From positions 1 to 7,759 of the forward strand of contig CAZXCK010000166.1 in the NCBI GenBank assembly GCA_964639225.1: a stretch of 7,759 bases of DNA, given 5' to 3'. The notes beneath the pieces are model-generated. The model was not told where the DNA came from and did no database searches. It saw only the letters and a program-made list of their open reading frames with translations. Positions 4,880 through 7,759 of this stretch are shown here, in pieces. The stretch is from CAZXCK01 sp964639225 (GTDB lineage: Bacteria > Chloroflexota > Anaerolineae > Aggregatilineales > Phototrophicaceae). Numbering within the stretch: the first letter of the stretch is position 1; the number at the start of each line of letters is the position of its first letter. Both the position numbers and the translations under genes were made by a program.

Positions 4880-7051
4880 ATGACCGACCTGTTTGTGGAG
4901 ATTTTCCCGGTGGAGCCGGCGGCCATTCCGGCGCTGGCGGCCTACCGCCTGCGCACCAGCCCCGACCTGTCGCCCGCCGCCGTCGACAGGCTGGGTGCGC
5001 TGCTGGCGTCGCGGCTGCGGCGCAGTCTGCCGGTCCCCTGGCTGTGGAGCGACGGCCATTTGCTCACCGATGCCGCCCACGACGCGGTCGAAACAGCCCT
5101 CACGCTGGACATCCTCAAAGCCAACCAGCCGGAGCCGTTCGCCGCCATACTGGACCTGGAGCCGCTTCCTGGCTGGCAGCCAGCGGCGGCGGCGGTTGCT
5201 GCCTATGTCATGCGCTTTCGCCTGCGCGATCTGCTGGGCGACATGCAGGCCGAGGTCAGCCGCATGGTGACGCGCATCCACAACGCCACCACCGAGCGCG
5301 AGGTGCGCCCCTTCCCCTGGGATGTCGCCGGCCAGCCAGCGCTGTCGCTGACCATCATCTCACGACTGATCTACTACCAGAACGCGCAGATTTACGCCGG
5401 GAAAGCGGCAGATAGCGAAGCCGCCGCCGAACGGCTGGAAGGGCTGTGGGCCGTCAACACACTGACCAACCAGCGCGGCGAGATCAGCGGCGTGCTGGGG
5501 CCGGTCGAGGCGCACCGCGAGGCGCTTCTGCAACAGTTCACCGACCCGCTGACACTCGACATCCTGCGCCACGCCCCCGACGACGATCATGTGGTGCGCC
5601 TGGATGTGGACGGCAGCGAGCAGTTGAGTATCGCCAGCGCGCTGCGGCTGATGGTACGCCTGCAGTACCTCAACCGCTTTGACGTGAAATCGCGCCAGGC
5701 GATCCAGGCGCTGCAGATGAAGCCTTCGCTCCGGGCGCAGATCGTGCGCGCCGCCAGCGATGTCGCCAAGAAGGCCGGTCTGCTGGCCAACGCCTACAAC
5801 TCCCGCGAGGCAGCAGAGCGCTTCATTATGGCTGGCACTGGCCAGATTGACCCCGACGAGTCCAAACCCACCGGCTTCGAGATCAATCTGCGCTTTGGCG
5901 GCGACCGCATCCGCGCCTACAACCCGGAGGCGCTGCCCTACGATTTCACCCACTGCGGCGTCTACCGGCTGCGACCCCAGTTCCAGACCCAACCCATCCG
6001 CGTGTGCGTCGTCAACACGCTGACGTTCAAGATCGAGGATTTCATCGAGGCGCTCAACCGCCAGCTCGAACGCCATTTCGATTTCGCCATCGAAGTCGTC
6101 CGCGAGCGTCAGGTGCGCGTCCTGTCACGCAGCAATCTGGAATCCGCCGTGCGTGTCGTGGAAAAAGAGAATCCCGACATCATCCTGGCGTTCTTCCCCA
6201 ACGAGCTGGACATCAACGAGGACGAGGACAGCGGCGAGGAAGCCACCGCCGCCTATATCCAGTCGCTGACCTTAGGGCGCGGCCTGCCGACGCATATCAT
6301 CTTCCAGGCGACGCTGGACGACCCCGAAGCCATGCCGTCGATCATCATGGCCATCCTGGGCAAAACGGGCAGCGCGCCCTTTGTCCTGGCGGAGCCGCTG
6401 CCCGCCGATTTTGTCATCGGCCTGGATGCCGTGCGCCAGCAGCGCGCCACCGCCGATACGCGCCTGACGGCCATCAGCCGCGTCTACAAAGCCGACGGCG
6501 AATTTGTCCGCTATGCGCTGCGCGACCTGACCCTGCCCGACGACACGCCCCCCTACGTACTGGCCCGCGACCTGTTCCCCCAGCGTGAGTTCGCTGGTAA
6601 GCGCGTCATTATTCATCACCACGGCCCCTTTGACCCCGGTCTGCTGGCGGCCCTGGATCGCTGGTTTCAGGCCATCAACGCTGTGCTGTGGCCGGTGGAG
6701 ATCAACAGCGCCAGCGCGCCCCGCCTCTACGCCATCGACCAGCGCGTGACTCAGCCGCCCTGGGGTAGCGCCTTTACCTTCGGCCCGCACGAGGCGCTGC
6801 TGGTATCGGCCATCCCCAGAGAGGACGTGACGCCCCAGCCGCTGCGCGTACGTGTCGTCGATCTGGGCGGGCCGCCGCTGGACATCGCCGAGGCGGTGCG
6901 CGGCGTGCTGGTGTGGTCGCTGCTGGCCTACGGCGCGGAACGCCTGCCGCGCCTGCCCGTGTCCGTCGTGCGTGCCGAATCGATCGCCTACTGGCTGCGG
7001 CGCGGCGGCACCTTCGGCGCGGAGCAGGGCGAGGTTCCGTTCTGGTTGTGA
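4880..7051 (+). CDS. Long prokaryotic Argonaute, predicted catalytically inactive
   Basis: Predicted nucleic-acid-guided binding protein, 723 residues, cytoplasmic; no signal peptide or membrane segment. Start supported by AGGAG six bases upstream. Regions I can trace: N domain and L1 (about 1-190; the PFPWDVAGQPALSLTIISRL stretch, 144-163, has the Argonaute L1 pattern); a short PAZ-like segment (about 195-265); L2 (about 265-370, with KPSLRAQIV 281-289); MID (about 371-505, with NPDIILAFFPNE 431-442 and LGKTGSAPFVL 493-503); PIWI (about 510-723, with FVIGLDAV 511-518, APRLYA 613-618, RLPRLPVSVVRAESIA 688-703 and a terminal PFWL). The PIWI catalytic tetrad (usually D-E-D-D/H/N) is degraded: D516 is kept, the HRDG aspartate is H581 (HHHG), no glutamate lies in 542-569, and the last position is E700. 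The MID 5'-phosphate residues are also altered (S462, H472; only K495 kept). An acidic patch (NEDEDSGEE, 446-454) is inserted between the MID core and Y459. Family knowledge: inactive long (long-B) Argonautes usually bind guides and recruit a separate effector. No such effector is recognisable here. The assignment comes from motif pattern, not a database search. Confidence 0.82.
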   Translation: MTDLFVEIFPVEPAAIPALAAYRLRTSPDLSPAAVDRLGALLASRLRRSLPVPWLWSDGHLLTDAAHDAVETALTLDILKANQPEPFAAILDLEPLPGWQPAAAAVAAYVMRFRLRDLLGDMQAEVSRMVTRIHNATTEREVRPFPWDVAGQPALSLTIISRLIYYQNAQIYAGKAADSEAAAERLEGLWAVNTLTNQRGEISGVLGPVEAHREALLQQFTDPLTLDILRHAPDDDHVVRLDVDGSEQLSIASALRLMVRLQYLNRFDVKSRQAIQALQMKPSLRAQIVRAASDVAKKAGLLANAYNSREAAERFIMAGTGQIDPDESKPTGFEINLRFGGDRIRAYNPEALPYDFTHCGVYRLRPQFQTQPIRVCVVNTLTFKIEDFIEALNRQLERHFDFAIEVVRERQVRVLSRSNLESAVRVVEKENPDIILAFFPNELDINEDEDSGEEATAAYIQSLTLGRGLPTHIIFQATLDDPEAMPSIIMAILGKTGSAPFVLAEPLPADFVIGLDAVRQQRATADTRLTAISRVYKADGEFVRYALRDLTLPDDTPPYVLARDLFPQREFAGKRVIIHHHGPFDPGLLAALDRWFQAINAVLWPVEINSASAPRLYAIDQRVTQPPWGSAFTFGPHEALLVSAIPREDVTPQPLRVRVVDLGGPPLDIAEAVRGVLVWSLLAYGAERLPRLPVSVVRAESIAYWLRRGGTFGAEQGEVPFWL

Positions 7052-7069
7052 TGGATCAATAAGCGGGGG

Positions 7070-7390
7070 TTACACGCGGTCGAGCATTTTGTCGCGCTTC
7101 TGCTGGGCCTGGTATTCCTCAAAGGCCCGGCGCTGCCGCCGTTCGATGCGCGCATAGCGCCACGCCTCACCCATCTCCAGCAGGCACACCAGCAGCAGTT
7201 GCAGCAGCACCACACCCGCCCACGCCTGGATCGCCAGCCAGGGCAGGTTACCGGTCAGGTACTCCGGGAAGCGCGCCGCCAGCTCTGGATAGGCGAACAC
7301 AAACGCCACGAATATCAGCGCGTGCAGCAGCAGCACCAGCCAGCGCACCACGCCGCGCCGGTGCCGTCCGGGGATGGGATAATTCGACAT
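7070..7390 (-). CDS. Small two-helix membrane protein, function unknown
   Basis: Predicted 106-residue membrane protein. A basic N-terminus (GRHRRGVVRW, 8-17) leads into hydrophobic helix 1 (about 14-34). A short loop containing PEYLTGNLP (42-50) follows, then helix 2 (about 50-72), and then a charged, probably helical tail rich in R, E, Q and K (about 74-106, with RIERRQRRAFEEYQ at 81-94). By the positive-inside rule both ends should be cytoplasmic. The topology resembles 2TM-domain proteins, but I cannot claim membership. I chose the ATG at 7390 because of the promoter-like sequence just upstream; a GTG at 7447 would add 19 residues, and neither start has a strong ribosome site. It converges on the Argonaute gene with an 18-base gap and no visible terminator hairpin. 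I do not recognise a function. Confidence 0.68.
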   Translation of the reverse strand: MSNYPIPGRHRRGVVRWLVLLLHALIFVAFVFAYPELAARFPEYLTGNLPWLAIQAWAGVVLLQLLLVCLLEMGEAWRYARIERRQRRAFEEYQAQQKRDKMLDRV

Positions 7391-7452
7391 CGTCTCGTAA
7401 AGCCAGTCAACCTTCAGCGGGTCGCGTGTTCCGGCAGCGACCAACACGGCCT

Positions 7453-7481
7453 ATTATGCGGCAAAGGGGCTTTTTCGTCCA
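7453..7481 (-). promoter_or_regulatory. Candidate promoter of the two-helix membrane protein gene
   Basis: On the minus strand, TGGACG (complement of 7476-7481; 3 of 6 to TTGACA) and CATAAT (complement of 7453-7458; 5 of 6 to TATAAT) have a 17-base spacer. The predicted start lies near 7446, which would place the GTG at 7447 at or before the transcript start. This favours the ATG at 7390. Confidence 0.33.
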
Positions 7482-7704
7482 GCGATGAGCGCTATAAAGG
7501 TTCATCCAGAGATTGGGGCAGGTTTGCAGTTTTCGCGCTGCCAGCGGTTTAAGTGGACGCGCTGATTAGCTTTAACAAATTAATGCGGATAAGGCTGGAT
7601 ACGCCTTCGCCAGCGCCCCGCCTGTAAGGGCGTGGTATAGCGCGCCCGCTGCCTCTGTCGTCCAGCGTCCCTGTCCCTCATGGCAGGTTACGTAAACTTT
7701 TTTA

Positions 7705-7723
7705 GTGTCTCTTTAGCAGACAC
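7705..7723. repeat. Hairpin GTGTCT/AGACAC
   Basis: GTGTCT (7705-7710) pairs perfectly with AGACAC (7718-7723) over a 7-base loop. A T-run precedes it on the plus strand and none follows on either strand, so it is not a standard terminator in either direction. It could be an operator or part of a repeat together with the adjacent GC hairpin. Confidence 0.35.
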
Positions 7724-7733
7724 GCTTCCTGTA

Positions 7734-7755
7734 GCCCGGTGTTTTAACGCCGGGC
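7734..7755. repeat. GC-rich palindrome at the right edge, REP-like
   Basis: GCCCGG (7734-7739) pairs with CCGGGC (7750-7755). The stem extends by one T-G and one G-C pair to eight base pairs around a TTTTAA loop. It follows 10 bases after another hairpin and lies in non-coding DNA. Its form is like dispersed intergenic palindromes (REP or MITE ends), or it could be the stem of a terminator cut by the window edge. Only one copy is visible in this window. Confidence 0.45.
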
Positions 7756-7759
7756 GGGA

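Larger units (their letters stand above)
7482..7759. other. Apparently non-coding right-hand end
   Basis: No open frame of convincing length or composition is seen here on either strand; the only overlapping plus-strand frame (7199-7552) runs through the membrane-protein gene in antisense. The stretch has mixed composition with T-rich patches (near 7695-7703) and holds two perfect hairpins near the end, listed separately. It is probably an intergenic region leading to a gene beyond the window. Confidence 0.5.

Noticed and set aside
4085..5281. A 398-codon minus-strand open frame across the dehydrogenase and Argonaute genes
   Set aside because: It is antisense to two better-supported genes, spans their intergenic gap and shows low-complexity R, Q and G-rich translation with no domain pattern.
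7199..7552. Plus-strand open frame of 117 codons at the right end
   Set aside because: Most of it is antisense to the membrane-protein gene, its translation is rich in Q, H and R with no hydrophobic core, and it has no good ribosome site.

Overview
This is a GC-rich, gene-dense bacterial chromosomal segment with five well-supported protein genes and one small membrane-protein gene. The overall protein flavour (homoisocitrate-type dehydrogenase, Ppk1, orphan receiver protein, KHA-type histidine phosphatase) suggests a Chloroflexota-like bacterium, perhaps Anaerolineae. This is an inference from general resemblance and not a proof. All genes share similar base composition and none looks like a recent import. 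No tRNA, rRNA, CRISPR array, transposase or integrase is visible.

Layout. Bases 1-92 are a leader with a perfect TATAAT box. Polyphosphate kinase Ppk1 follows (93-2276, +). A 131-base gap with an extended -10 box leads to a stand-alone receiver-domain response regulator with a strongly acidic tail (2408-3061, +). It converges, 12 bases apart, on a histidine-phosphatase-family gene (3074-3643, -). That gene is divergent from an NAD-type isocitrate/homoisocitrate dehydrogenase family gene (3833-4840, +, TTG start). The 189-base divergent region carries a perfect 9+9 inverted repeat and an 8-base palindrome that overlap a plausible promoter. Thirty-nine bases after the dehydrogenase, in the same direction, lies a 723-residue protein (4880-7051). 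It ends tail to tail, 18 bases away, with a small two-helix membrane protein (7070-7390, -). The last 0.3 kb appears non-coding and ends in a GC-rich hairpin.

The most notable gene is the 723-residue protein. I read it as a long prokaryotic Argonaute: N/L1-like, shortened PAZ-like, L2, MID and PIWI regions, ending in the PFWL C-terminus seen in cyanobacterial-type Argonautes. It appears catalytically dead, because the HRDG-type aspartate is replaced by histidine (H581) and no glutamate-finger candidate sits at the usual spacing. The MID 5'-phosphate pocket is also largely lost (S462 and H472 where K and Q are expected; only K495 kept). It sits among metabolic genes, with no recognisable nuclease, SIR2 or other defence effector in view. 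The convergent two-helix membrane protein is the only uncharacterised neighbour.

No clear pathway joins the genes. Ppk1, the receiver protein and the phosphatase could all relate to phosphate or stress physiology, but the sequence does not show this. The dehydrogenase and the Argonaute could be co-transcribed.
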